DNA of 64,000 nucleotides, from positions 1,302,001-1,366,000 of the forward strand of contig NZ_CP022303.1 in NCBI RefSeq assembly GCF_004216475.1. Reading direction: 5' to 3'. The notes beneath the pieces were generated by a model. It did no database searches. It worked only from the letters and a program-made list of their open reading frames with translations, and was not told where the DNA came from. Within the stretch, counting starts at the first letter, position 1, and each line of letters opens with the position of its first letter. A program made the translations under genes and the position numbers. The DNA comes from Thalassococcus sp. S3 (GTDB lineage Bacteria > Pseudomonadota > Alphaproteobacteria > Rhodobacterales > Rhodobacteraceae). Below, in pieces: positions 29,402 to 37,344 of this stretch.

Positions 29402-29941
29402 ATGGTCATTGGGCCGGATGTCACGCGCGCGCCGGAGACGAAGGTGGATTTTGACGAGATCGACGCGCTGTTGCGGGCAGCCTTTGGTGGCGCTGAAGAG
29501 GCGGAGCTGGTGCGGAGGCTGCGCGCGGATGGGGATATCTGGTTTGAGGCGGTGAAGCCCGCCGGGGGCCGAGCGGTTGGTGGCTATTACGCAGTGAGCC
29601 GGATGCGCGCACCGGAGGGATGGGGATGCCTGGCACCGGTAGCGGTTTGGCCGGAGATGCAGGGCGGTGCCTTGGATGCGAAGCGGCGAAAGGAGTGGCG
29701 CATCGGGTCGCGGATGATGCGGGAGCTGGTGGCCTTGATCGAGGATCCGCCGCCGGGCCTGGACCTGCCGAATTGTCTGGTGGTCCTGGGCAAACCCTCT
29801 TTTTACGAGCGGGCGGGGTTCAGCCGGGCGCGCGCGGCGCGGCTGATCACGCCTTATCCGATTGAATTTACCATGTTGGCCGGTCCGGGTGTGGATGTGC
29901 CGGAGGCCCGGCTTGTCTATCCGCCTGCCTTCGACGTGTGA
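29402..29941 (+). CDS. GNAT-family N-acetyltransferase
   Basis: A 179-residue acetyltransferase of the predicted YhbS-like type. Seen are an N-terminal helix (FDEIDALLRAAFGGAEEAELVRRLRADGD), a central strand with LAPVAVWPEMQ, a basic loop KRRKEWRIGSRMMRELV (the acetyl-CoA loop, with GIG replaced by RIGSR), and FYERAGFSRA near the C-terminus. AAGGAGGGG precedes the ATG. Substrate unknown. Confidence 0.8.
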   Translation: MVIGPDVTRAPETKVDFDEIDALLRAAFGGAEEAELVRRLRADGDIWFEAVKPAGGRAVGGYYAVSRMRAPEGWGCLAPVAVWPEMQGGALDAKRRKEWRIGSRMMRELVALIEDPPPGLDLPNCLVVLGKPSFYERAGFSRARAARLITPYPIEFTMLAGPGVDVPEARLVYPPAFDV

Positions 29942-30001
29942 AACGGGATCTTGAGCGGCTTTACCATGTCCTTTGCCGGGAATTGGCGCTAGAGGCGTGG
30001 G

Positions 30002-30829
30002 ATGCGCGTGATCCTTTTGACTGCCCTGACCATGATCGCCTTTGCCGCCAATTCGGTGCTAAACCGGATGGCAATCGAAACCGGCGGCATCGATCCGGCG
30101 GGCTTTGCGCTGATCCGGGTGGCGGCAGGGGCGGCGATGCTGGTGGTGCTCTTGCGGCTGCAGGGGCGCAAGATGACCCTGGCCACGCCGCGTCGGCTGA
30201 TCGGGGCCGGTGCGCTGACGCTCTACATGATCGGGTTTTCGCTGGCCTATCTGACGCTCGATGCCGGACTGGGCGCGCTGATCCTCTTTGGTGTGGTGCA
30301 GATCACCATGTTTGTGGTGAGTGCGGCGCGGGGCATCTGGCCCTCGCCGCGCCAATTGGCTGGCGCGATGGTGGCCTTTGGCGGGCTGCTCTGGGTGCTC
30401 TGGCCCGGGGAGAACGCGGTGGCTGATCCGGCGGGCGCATTGCTCATGGTGCTCGCCGGGATCGGCTGGGGATTCTACACGCTGGCGGGCAAGGCCGAAC
30501 CGGATGCGCTGGCCGGTACGGCTGCGAATTTCGTCGTGTGCCTGCCGCTTGTGGCGCTTTTGCCGGTGCTCACGGGCCTGGCGGAGATGGCGCCCCTGGG
30601 TGTGGCGCTGGCAGTGATCTCGGGGGCTGTCACCTCGGGCATGGGCTATGCGCTTTGGTACAGTGTGCTGCCGAAACTGGAGGCGGCTGTGGCCGCGACG
30701 GTGCAGCTGAGCGTGCCCGTCATTGCGTTGGCAGGCGGTGTTCTTTTTCTGGGCGAAACGCTGAGCCTGCGCTTTTTGCTGGGCGGTGCGCTGGTTCTGG
30801 GAGGAATTGCCCTCACACTCAGGCGATAG
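30002..30829 (+). CDS. DMT-superfamily (EamA) transporter
   Basis: A 275-residue inner-membrane protein made of two EamA repeats, about ten hydrophobic helices in all. The first repeat starts VILLTALTMIAFAANSVLNRMAIE, and the second covers about residues 140-273 with the typical GETLSLRFLLGGALVLGGIAL end. Relatives export amino acids or other metabolites; the substrate here is not decidable. GAGG precedes the ATG. Confidence 0.85.
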   Translation: MRVILLTALTMIAFAANSVLNRMAIETGGIDPAGFALIRVAAGAAMLVVLLRLQGRKMTLATPRRLIGAGALTLYMIGFSLAYLTLDAGLGALILFGVVQITMFVVSAARGIWPSPRQLAGAMVAFGGLLWVLWPGENAVADPAGALLMVLAGIGWGFYTLAGKAEPDALAGTAANFVVCLPLVALLPVLTGLAEMAPLGVALAVISGAVTSGMGYALWYSVLPKLEAAVAATVQLSVPVIALAGGVLFLGETLSLRFLLGGALVLGGIALTLRR

Positions 30830-30870
30830 GGGTTTTGCTGGGCGGTCTTTGACCGTATCTGGAGCGTATT

Positions 30871-31611
30871 ATGCGTACGGTTCTTGCGTTTCTCATCTTC
30901 TGGCCAGGGGCGGTTCTGGCCGATTGTGTCATACTGCTGCATGGTTTGGCGCGGACGGAGGTCTCCTTTGCTTTGATGGAGGAAGCGCTGGTCGCCCAGG
31001 GGTTTAGCGTCGTGCGGCCGGGATATCCGTCGACCGAGGCGCCGATTGCGGATCTGGTGGCGCAGACGCTGCCGCCCGCGGTGGAGGCCTGCGGGCCGCG
31101 GCCTGTGCATTTCGTGACCCATTCGATGGGAGGGATCCTGCTGCGACACTGGCTGGCCGAGACCAAGCTGGAAAATCTGGGCCGCGTCGTGATGCTGGCC
31201 CCGCCCAACAAGGGCAGCGAGGTGGTGGACGAGATCGGCGATCTGGAGGTGTTCGGCTGGATCACGGGGCCTGCGGGGCGCCAGTTGGGGACAGGGGCCG
31301 AGGATGTGCCGCGCAGCCTCCCGCCGGTTGATTTCGAGCTGGGGGTGATCGCGGGCAACCAGTCGCTGAGCCCGCTTTTTTCGTCGATGTTGCCGGGGCC
31401 GGATGACGGCAAGGTCTCGGTCGAAGCCACCTTCGTGGAGGGGATGAAGGCGCATATCGTGCTGCCAGTGACGCATACTTTCATGATGAACAACCCGCGC
31501 GTGATCGCCGAGACGCTGCTGTTTCTGGAAACGGGGAAGTTCGATCCCGGCCTGACCTGGCTGGAGGCGCTGGAGGTCTTGCCGCCGGTGGTGGAGATCG
31601 ACGACAGATGA
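30871..31611 (+). CDS. Exported lipase-like alpha/beta hydrolase
   Basis: A 246-residue protein with a signal peptide ([18 protein letters not shown]), an oxyanion segment [11 protein letters not shown] right after it and the nucleophile elbow THSMGGIL near residue 88. A later H in VTHTFMMN is a candidate catalytic histidine. This resembles lipase-class enzymes of the periplasm or outside. Its ATG has GGAG upstream. The last four bases overlap the phnM start, so the two are translated together. Confidence 0.82.
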   Translation: MRTVLAFLIFWPGAVLADCVILLHGLARTEVSFALMEEALVAQGFSVVRPGYPSTEAPIADLVAQTLPPAVEACGPRPVHFVTHSMGGILLRHWLAETKLENLGRVVMLAPPNKGSEVVDEIGDLEVFGWITGPAGRQLGTGAEDVPRSLPPVDFELGVIAGNQSLSPLFSSMLPGPDDGKVSVEATFVEGMKAHIVLPVTHTFMMNNPRVIAETLLFLETGKFDPGLTWLEALEVLPPVVEIDDR

Positions 31612-32750
31612 CCGCTCTTGAGTTCGATGTAACGGGGGCAGAGGTGCTCTTTCCGAGTGGGTTGCGGCGTGCGCCTTTGTCTGTGGCGGGCGGGTGCGTT
31701 GTGGGGGATCCGGTCGGGCGCGTTGTGGACCTGAGCGGCTACCGGGTGATGCCGGGCATCGTGGACGTGCATGGCGACGGGTTCGAACGGCACATGGCGC
31801 CAAGGCGCGGAGCAATGAAGGAGATGGATCAGGGTCTGATCGCGGCGGAGGCGGAGCTGGCGGCGAACGGGATCACCACGGCGGTGATGGCCCAGTTCAT
31901 GAGCTGGGAAGGGGGGCTGAGGGGCGAGGACTTCGCCGATCAGGTCTTCATGGCGATGGGGCGGGTGAAGGGCGATCTGGTCACCGACATTCACCCGCAA
32001 CTGAGGTTCGAGACGCATTTGCTGGAAGCCTACGAGACGCTGCCCGACAAGGTCGCGCGCTGGCAGGTGGGATATGTCGTCTTCAACGATCACCTGCCGC
32101 ATGACCGACTGGCCGAGGGGCGGCGCCCGAAGAGTCTGACAGGGCAGGCCCTGAAAGCAGGGCGCAATCCCGAGGCCCATCTGGCGCTGCTGCAGCGGCT
32201 GCACGAGAATGGGCCGGATGTGCCGACGGCGTTAGATCGGCTGACCGAACGGCTGGCAGCGCAGAGCGTGCGGATGGGCAGTCATGACGATGCTTCACCC
32301 GAGGCGCGCGCGGTCTGGCGGGGACGGGGCGTGCGGATTTCGGAGTTTCCGGAGACGCTGGAGGCGGCTGAGGCGGCCTGCGCGGCGGGTGATGCGGTGC
32401 TGATGGGCTCACCCAACGTGGTGCGGGGCGGCTCGCATAAAGGGAATGTGAGTGCTGTGGACCTGGTGGCAATGGGTCTTTGCGATGCTCTGGCGTCGGA
32501 TTACCACTATCCGTCGCCAAGACGGGCCGCGCTGATGCTGGCGCGAAGCGGGGTCTGCGATCTGGCGAGGGCCTGGGGGCTGATCTCCGCCGGACCGGCA
32601 CGGGTGCTGGGATTTGAGGATCGCGGTGCACTTCTGCCGGGGCAGCGGGCGGACCTGGTGGTGCTGGAGGGCGACCGTGTGGCGGCGACCTTTGCGGCGG
32701 GCCGGGTCAGCTATATGGCGGGCGATGTGGCGGCGCGGTTCTTCAACTGA
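31608..32750 (+). CDS. phnM: Alpha-D-ribose 1-methylphosphonate 5-triphosphate diphosphatase (PhnM)
   Basis: Amidohydrolase-fold enzyme that releases pyrophosphate from the 5-triphosphate intermediate of the C-P lyase pathway. The 380-residue protein has [18 protein letters not shown] (metal histidines), [22 protein letters not shown] and the later [10 protein letters not shown], all typical of PhnM. The rest of the phn operon (phnGHIJKL) is not in the window, so phnM is an orphan here. Its start overlaps the lipase stop codon. Confidence 0.9.
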   Translation: MTALEFDVTGAEVLFPSGLRRAPLSVAGGCVVGDPVGRVVDLSGYRVMPGIVDVHGDGFERHMAPRRGAMKEMDQGLIAAEAELAANGITTAVMAQFMSWEGGLRGEDFADQVFMAMGRVKGDLVTDIHPQLRFETHLLEAYETLPDKVARWQVGYVVFNDHLPHDRLAEGRRPKSLTGQALKAGRNPEAHLALLQRLHENGPDVPTALDRLTERLAAQSVRMGSHDDASPEARAVWRGRGVRISEFPETLEAAEAACAAGDAVLMGSPNVVRGGSHKGNVSAVDLVAMGLCDALASDYHYPSPRRAALMLARSGVCDLARAWGLISAGPARVLGFEDRGALLPGQRADLVVLEGDRVAATFAAGRVSYMAGDVAARFFN

Positions 32751-32783
32751 GGCGGCAGGCTGGTTGAGAGCGCGGGATATCCC

Positions 32784-32803
32784 GTATTTTTGTCGAGAAG
32801 AAG
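32784..32803 (+). repeat. Short dispersed repeat, copy 2
   Basis: GTATTTTTGTCGAGAAGAAG, 19 of 20 identical to the copy at 45613 and related to the one at 29373. It lies between the converging phnM and purK genes. Confidence 0.5.
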
Positions 32804-32818
32804 CAGGGGACCTGCGCA

Positions 32819-33895
32819 TCAGGGGCTGGCGGGGCGCATGATGCGGTTGACGTGGCCCATCTTGCGGCCTGGTTTGACCTGGGCCTTGCCATAAAGGTGC
32901 AGCGCGGTGTCGGGTTGCGCTGCGAGATCGGTCAGGCGGTCCATGTCCGCCCCGATGAGGTTTTCCATGACGATATCGGTGTGACGCGTGCCGTCGCCGA
33001 GGGGCCAGCCCGCGATGGCGCGGATGTGCTGTTCGAACTGATCGATCGTGCAGCCGTTTTGCGTCCAATGACCGGAATTGTGAACGCGCGGGGCGATTTC
33101 ATTGACGACGAGCCCTTGGGGTGTGACGAAGAGTTCGACCCCAAGGACGCCAACATAGTCGAGTGCGTTCAGGATCTTGGCTGCCAGAAGCACGGCGTCG
33201 GTGCGTTGCGCGGCGCTGAGCCGGGCGGGTACGGTGGTGGTGCGTAGGATGCCGTCCTCGTGGACATTCTCGCCGGGATCGAAAGCCGCGACAGTGCCGT
33301 CGAGACCGCGGGCGGCGATAACGGAAACCTCGTGGCTGAAGGTGACGAAGCCTTCGAGAATAGCCGGGGCGCCGGCCATCGCGGCGAAAGCGGTTTTGGC
33401 ATCTAAGGGCGTGGTGAGTCGGGCCTGGCCCTTGCCGTCATAGCCGAAGCGACGCGTTTTCAGGATGGCGGGCGTGCCGATCGTGGCAACGGCCGCGTCG
33501 AGGCTGTCCGCGTCTTGGATATCAGCAAAGGGGGCGGTGGCTAGGCCGAGATCGCACAGGAACGTCTTTTCGGTCAGGCGATCCTGGCTGATCCTGAGCG
33601 CCTCGCGTCCGGGGCGGATGGGGCGAAGAGCCTCAAGCGTGTCGAGGGCGGCTGTGGGGATGTTCTCGAACTCGTAGGTGATGACATCGACGGCCTTTGC
33701 AAAGGCTGTGAGCGCGGATGCATCCTCGTAGGGGGCTGTCGTGACGCTGTGGGCCACATCGCCGGCAGGGGCCGTGCCCGGTTCGAAGATATGCGCGCGA
33801 AAACCCAGGCGGGAGGCCGCGACCGAGAGCATGCGGCCCAGTTGCCCGCCGCCCAGAATGCCGATCGTGGCGCCGGGGGCGAGGCGGTCAGTCAT
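32819..33895 (-). CDS. purK: 5-(carboxyamino)imidazole ribonucleotide synthase
   Basis: ATP-grasp enzyme that carboxylates AIR to N5-CAIR in purine synthesis. The 358-residue protein opens with [17 protein letters not shown], has the ATP-binding loop ([15 protein letters not shown]) and [16 protein letters not shown], and ends with the metal-binding [14 protein letters not shown]. The ATG at 33895 overlaps the purE stop region by eight bases, a typical coupled purEK pair. Confidence 0.95.
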   Translation of the reverse strand: MTDRLAPGATIGILGGGQLGRMLSVAASRLGFRAHIFEPGTAPAGDVAHSVTTAPYEDASALTAFAKAVDVITYEFENIPTAALDTLEALRPIRPGREALRISQDRLTEKTFLCDLGLATAPFADIQDADSLDAAVATIGTPAILKTRRFGYDGKGQARLTTPLDAKTAFAAMAGAPAILEGFVTFSHEVSVIAARGLDGTVAAFDPGENVHEDGILRTTTVPARLSAAQRTDAVLLAAKILNALDYVGVLGVELFVTPQGLVVNEIAPRVHNSGHWTQNGCTIDQFEQHIRAIAGWPLGDGTRHTDIVMENLIGADMDRLTDLAAQPDTALHLYGKAQVKPGRKMGHVNRIMRPASP

Positions 33896-34376
33896 CTTGC
33901 GGCGCCTCGGGGATGGACGCCGCCAGGGCCGCGCGCCAGGCATCGAGACGTGCTGCAAGGGCCGCGTCGCTCACCGCGAGGATGCTGGCGGCCATCAGTC
34001 CCGCATTGGCCGCGCCTGCCGCGCCGATCGCCATGGTGGCGACGGGAAACCCCTTGGGCATCTGCACGATGGAATACAGCGAATCGACGCCCGAAAGCGC
34101 CCGCGTCTGAACCGGCACGCCAATGACCGGGACACGGGTCTTGGAGGCCATCATGCCAGGCAAATGCGCCGCCCCTCCGGCGCCGGCAATGATGGCTTTC
34201 AGCCCGCGTTCCACAGCGGTGCGGCCGTAATCCCAAAGCCTGTCCGGAGTGCGGTGCGCGGACACGATCCGTGTTTCATAGGGTATGTCGAGGGCGTCGA
34301 GAATATCGGCCGCCTCTTTCATCGTGGGCCAGTCCGACTGGCTGCCCATGATGATCCCCACCTCGATCTGCCCCAT
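33888..34376 (-). CDS. purE: N5-carboxyaminoimidazole ribonucleotide mutase
   Basis: Converts N5-CAIR to CAIR, the step after PurK. The 162-residue class I PurE has [13 protein letters not shown] at the N-terminus, the catalytic histidine in SAHRTPDRL and the [12 protein letters not shown] loop near residue 65. It precedes purK in the operon. Confidence 0.96.
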   Translation of the reverse strand: MGQIEVGIIMGSQSDWPTMKEAADILDALDIPYETRIVSAHRTPDRLWDYGRTAVERGLKAIIAGAGGAAHLPGMMASKTRVPVIGVPVQTRALSGVDSLYSIVQMPKGFPVATMAIGAAGAANAGLMAASILAVSDAALAARLDAWRAALAASIPEAPQDD

Positions 34377-34445
34377 ATCCGCCTGTCCCTAACCGCGAAA
34401 GAGCGCGCACTATAGCCAAATGCAGGCGCGTGGCAACGGGCCGGA

Positions 34446-34670
34446 TCAGGCGATGATGTCCGGGGTAAGACGGTCTTCGATCAGGGCGATCTTGTCTTTC
34501 AACTGCAGCTTCTGCTTTTTGAGGCGGCGGATGCTGAGCTGATCGCCCGTCGGCCTTTCGTTGAGCGCAGTGATGGCGTCGTCAAGATCCCGGTGCTGCA
34601 CGCGCAGGGCTTCGAGCTGCGTGCGCAGAACTTCGTCTGTGTCCATGGCGAGGTCGGTGGGGGCATTCAT
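34446..34670 (-). CDS. YdcH family protein (DUF465)
   Basis: A 74-residue, almost wholly helical small protein. The pattern LRVQHRDLDDAITALN followed by IRRLKKQKLQLKDKIALIEDRL matches the DUF465/YdcH family, two helices that form a coiled-coil hairpin. The function is unknown. It is the only gene in this gap and is divergent from hsp20. Confidence 0.85.
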   Translation of the reverse strand: MNAPTDLAMDTDEVLRTQLEALRVQHRDLDDAITALNERPTGDQLSIRRLKKQKLQLKDKIALIEDRLTPDIIA

Positions 34671-34737
34671 CGATGTGGCTTTTCAAAGATGGCTTCCAGG
34701 GCTTTAGAATATCGCGTTAATGTCATTTCGACTAGCC

Positions 34738-34767
34738 CTTGTTATAGAGGCGTTTTCTTCCCATATT
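34738..34767 (+). promoter_or_regulatory. Candidate RpoH (heat-shock sigma) promoter of hsp20
   Basis: CTTG at 34738-34741 and CCCATATT at 34760-34767, 18 bases apart, fit the alphaproteobacterial sigma-32 pattern (CTTG ... CCYATNT). It lies about 65 bases upstream of the small heat-shock gene, the expected target. Confidence 0.6.
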
Positions 34768-34831
34768 CCTAACCAGCGGCTGCCAGAACGGGGCCGCACC
34801 AACCGTCGCTTTTCTGCCAAAGGACGTGGTA

Positions 34832-35245
34832 ATGACAAAACTTACCCTGGGCTCATACCCCCATCTTCTGGGGTTCGAGCAACTGGAACGCCTGCTGGAG
34901 CGCACGGCGAAATCCGGAAATGAAGGCTATCCGCCTTTCAACATCGAACAGACGTCTGATTATTCGTACCGCATCACCCTAGCTGTTGCCGGTTTTGCGG
35001 AAGGGGACCTCGCGATCACTGTGGAGGACCGTCAATTGGTCATCCGGGGTCGCCAGAAAGAGGATGGCGAGGGGCGCGTGTTCCTGCACCGCGGCATTGC
35101 CGCGCGGCAATTCCAGCGTACCTTTGTTCTGGCCGATGGTGTCGAAGTGGGCGAGGCGATCATGGAAAACGGATTGCTGCATGTCGATCTGACCAGGGCG
35201 ATGCCCGAGACGGTGGTGCAGACGATCAACATCAGGAAAGGGTAA
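34832..35245 (+). CDS. Hsp20/alpha-crystallin small heat-shock protein
   Basis: A 137-residue holdase chaperone. The alpha-crystallin domain covers about residues 30-125: YPPFNIEQTSDYSYRITLAVAGF, GDLAITVEDRQLVIRGRQ, and the strand FQRTFVLADGVEV, then the ENGLLHVDLTR segment. Relatives of this size in alphaproteobacteria resemble IbpA. A candidate heat-shock sigma promoter lies upstream. DUF1150 follows after four bases, a pairing common in Rhodobacterales. GGACGTGG precedes the start. Confidence 0.92.
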   Translation: MTKLTLGSYPHLLGFEQLERLLERTAKSGNEGYPPFNIEQTSDYSYRITLAVAGFAEGDLAITVEDRQLVIRGRQKEDGEGRVFLHRGIAARQFQRTFVLADGVEVGEAIMENGLLHVDLTRAMPETVVQTINIRKG

Positions 35246-35249
35246 GCGG

Positions 35250-35474
35250 ATGAATACACCGATTGATTTGAAAGACGCAGACCAGCGGATTGTCTATGTC
35301 AAGACGGTCGATGTGGCCGATCTTCCCGAGAACGTGCAAGCAGAGGCGGGTGAGCTGGAACAGCTTTACGCCGTGCACGACGCCGATGGTCAGCAACTTG
35401 CGTTGGTCGCCGACCGCAAGTTGGCCTTTGTTCTCGCGCGGCAGCACGACATGCACCCTGTCACCGTGCATTGA
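35250..35474 (+). CDS. DUF1150 family protein
   Basis: A 74-residue protein of the DUF1150 family, regularly found directly after hsp20 in this group. Residues RIVYVKTVDVADLP and LYAVHDADGQQLALVADRKLAFVLARQHDM are the conserved core, giving a small beta-rich protein. It probably belongs to the heat-shock response; its action is unknown. The stop overlaps the TTG start of the following phzF-like gene. Confidence 0.88.
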   Translation: MNTPIDLKDADQRIVYVKTVDVADLPENVQAEAGELEQLYAVHDADGQQLALVADRKLAFVLARQHDMHPVTVH

Positions 35475-36346
35475 GACGCTTCAAGTTTGACTGGGTCGAT
35501 GCATTTTCGACCCAGCCCTTCGGCGGAAACGGGTGTGCGGTTGTTCATGACGCGGCGCATCTGGATGCAGACACCTGCATGGCCTTCGTGAGGGAAACGG
35601 GGCTTGTGGAATGCACCTTCGTCGGCCCCTCGGAAACGGCAGACATCCACGTGCGATACTTTCTGGCGAGCCGGGAGATACCGTTTGCCGGACATCCCAC
35701 CCTTGCAACCGTTGCTGCGCTTCAGGCGCGGGGCCATCTTTCAGGCGACGAGGTTGTCTTTGAGACAGGTGCGGGACGTGTTCCAGTCACCCTGACCCCG
35801 GACGGGATCGAGATGGTGCAGGTGAAGCCGGTCTTCGGTGCGCAGGCAAACCCGGCGCTTGTCGCTGCGGCGGTCGGGCTTTGCCCGGAAGATATTGTCG
35901 ATACACCTCAGATCGTGTCCACAGGTTTGCCGTTTTGCATCACCCTTCTTCGGGATCACGACGCGCTGCGGCGCGCGTGCCTGGTGCCCGACGCATGGGC
36001 GGAGCTGGCGCGGAGCATCGGGGCCGACGGCCTGGACGTGATGGAGCCGTTTCTGGTGACCCTGACGGGCGCGTCGCCCGGCGGCGACACATTCTCGCGG
36101 TTGCTGCTTGCGCCGCCCAGCCCCCCGGAGGATCCGTTCACCGGATCGGCGACCGGCGCGATGGCGGCGTATCTTTGGGCGAGGGGACATAAACCGCACG
36201 GGCGGTTTGTGGCGGAGCAGGGACATTGGATGGGACGACCCGGTCGGGCAGAGGTGTCACCGGTGGGCGCGGCCGACGCGCTGACGGGGGTCCGCCTGCG
36301 GGGCCAGGCTTATGTTCTGATGCAGGGCGATCTGAATTTGCCTTAG
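35471..36346 (+). CDS. PhzF-family isomerase/epimerase
   Basis: A 291-residue PhzF-like protein with the two-domain diaminopimelate-epimerase fold. Family features seen are FDWVDAFSTQPFGGNGCAVV at the N-terminus, the catalytic glutamate in TGLVECTFV, FLASREIPFAGHPTLAT near residue 65 and DPFTGSATGAMAAYL near residue 225. The start is the TTG at 35471, overlapping the DUF1150 stop; no better ATG exists. Substrate unknown, and phenazine genes are absent, so a phenazine role is unlikely. Confidence 0.87.
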   Translation: MRRFKFDWVDAFSTQPFGGNGCAVVHDAAHLDADTCMAFVRETGLVECTFVGPSETADIHVRYFLASREIPFAGHPTLATVAALQARGHLSGDEVVFETGAGRVPVTLTPDGIEMVQVKPVFGAQANPALVAAAVGLCPEDIVDTPQIVSTGLPFCITLLRDHDALRRACLVPDAWAELARSIGADGLDVMEPFLVTLTGASPGGDTFSRLLLAPPSPPEDPFTGSATGAMAAYLWARGHKPHGRFVAEQGHWMGRPGRAEVSPVGAADALTGVRLRGQAYVLMQGDLNLP

Positions 36347-36413
36347 GGGGCTGACGCAAGGTCTTTGCGGGCCGCTGTCTTTGCCGCTATAGGGCGCGCA
36401 AAGAGGAGCCCTG

Positions 36414-37274
36414 ATGACAGAGCCTGCCATTGCAATTCTGCCCTATGGAAAGACGCTGGGCCGTCGGTCGGCGGATCTGCCGCTTTCCGATCTGATCTGG
36501 CCCCTTGGCTGCCCGGACCGGCTTCGTGACGGGCGACTGCGTGACTTGGGCTCAGAGGATCATCTGATCGTCTACCCCAAGACCGAGCTGCATATCCGGC
36601 CCGATTGGGGGACTCGTGCACGGGTTTCTCTGGTGATGGGAGAGCCCTCGGTCATCCATGCGCGCCACATCAGGCTCCTGCGGCTGTCATGGCGGCGCTT
36701 CTTTCGGGTTCTGACGTTCAGCGAACGGCTTTTGGGGCGCATCCCGAATGCTCTTTTCTTCCCTTTTGGAACGACCTGGGTGCCCGAATGGCAAAGCCTT
36801 CCCAATAAGAAGATCAAAATGATGTCTCTGATCGCCTCTGCCAAACGGGATACCGAGGGCCATATGCTTCGGCATGAAACGGTGGACTGGGTGCGCAGCC
36901 GCGATCTGGATGTCGACGTGATGGGACGCGGATACACCCCGTTCGAGCGTAAGGCAGACGGTCTGGCCCCCTATCGCTTTTCGGTGGTCATCGAAAACGT
37001 CCGGGAGCGAAACTATTTTTCGGAAAAGCTGGTCGATGCGGTGCTGTGCGGCACCGTTCCGATCTATTGGGGGTGTCCCAATCTTTCAGATTTCGTTGAA
37101 ACAGACGGGCTGGTGATCTGCGAGAATGCAGACGAGGTGCGTGCCGCGATCCTGGCGGCCTCTGAGGCGCAATATCAGGCACTGTGTCCGGAACTGGAAC
37201 GCATCCAGCCTGAACTTGCGCGTCATGGTGACCTGGAAAAACGCGCCGCGGAGGCGATCCGCGACGCGCTTTGA
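36414..37274 (+). CDS. Glycosyltransferase family 10 (fucosyltransferase-like)
   Basis: A 286-residue enzyme whose C-terminal half carries the alpha-1,3-fucosyltransferase signature: YRFSVVIENVRERNYFSEKL then VDAVLCGTVPIYWGCPN, residues about 185-225. The N-terminal half (acceptor domain) is poorly conserved. No transmembrane segment is present, so it is cytoplasmic. It would transfer fucose or a related sugar to a surface glycan precursor. No sugar-nucleotide or polysaccharide genes are adjacent, so it is isolated. Confidence 0.85.
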   Translation: MTEPAIAILPYGKTLGRRSADLPLSDLIWPLGCPDRLRDGRLRDLGSEDHLIVYPKTELHIRPDWGTRARVSLVMGEPSVIHARHIRLLRLSWRRFFRVLTFSERLLGRIPNALFFPFGTTWVPEWQSLPNKKIKMMSLIASAKRDTEGHMLRHETVDWVRSRDLDVDVMGRGYTPFERKADGLAPYRFSVVIENVRERNYFSEKLVDAVLCGTVPIYWGCPNLSDFVETDGLVICENADEVRAAILAASEAQYQALCPELERIQPELARHGDLEKRAAEAIRDAL

Positions 37275-37281
37275 AGCTGGC

Positions 37282-37329
37282 GCCGTTTTCCGACACGGAA
37301 AACGGCCGGAATTTGTGACAAATTCCGGC
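37282..37329. repeat. Two back-to-back perfect hairpins between converging genes
   Basis: Hairpin 1: GCCGTTTTCCG, loop ACA, CGGAAAACGGC (37282-37306). Hairpin 2: GCCGGAATTTG, loop TGA, CAAATTCCGGC (37305-37329). Each has an 11-bp perfect stem, and they share two bases. They lie between the ends of the GT10 gene and the sat/cysC gene, so they probably end or protect both messages. Neither has a good T run. Confidence 0.75.
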
Positions 37330-37344
37330 GCGTTGAAAGCGGCG

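Noticed and set aside
30646..32204. Two long overlapping minus-strand frames of 389 and 461 codons
   Set aside because: They are opposite the DMT transporter, lipase and phnM genes and have low-complexity Arg/Pro/His-rich translations.
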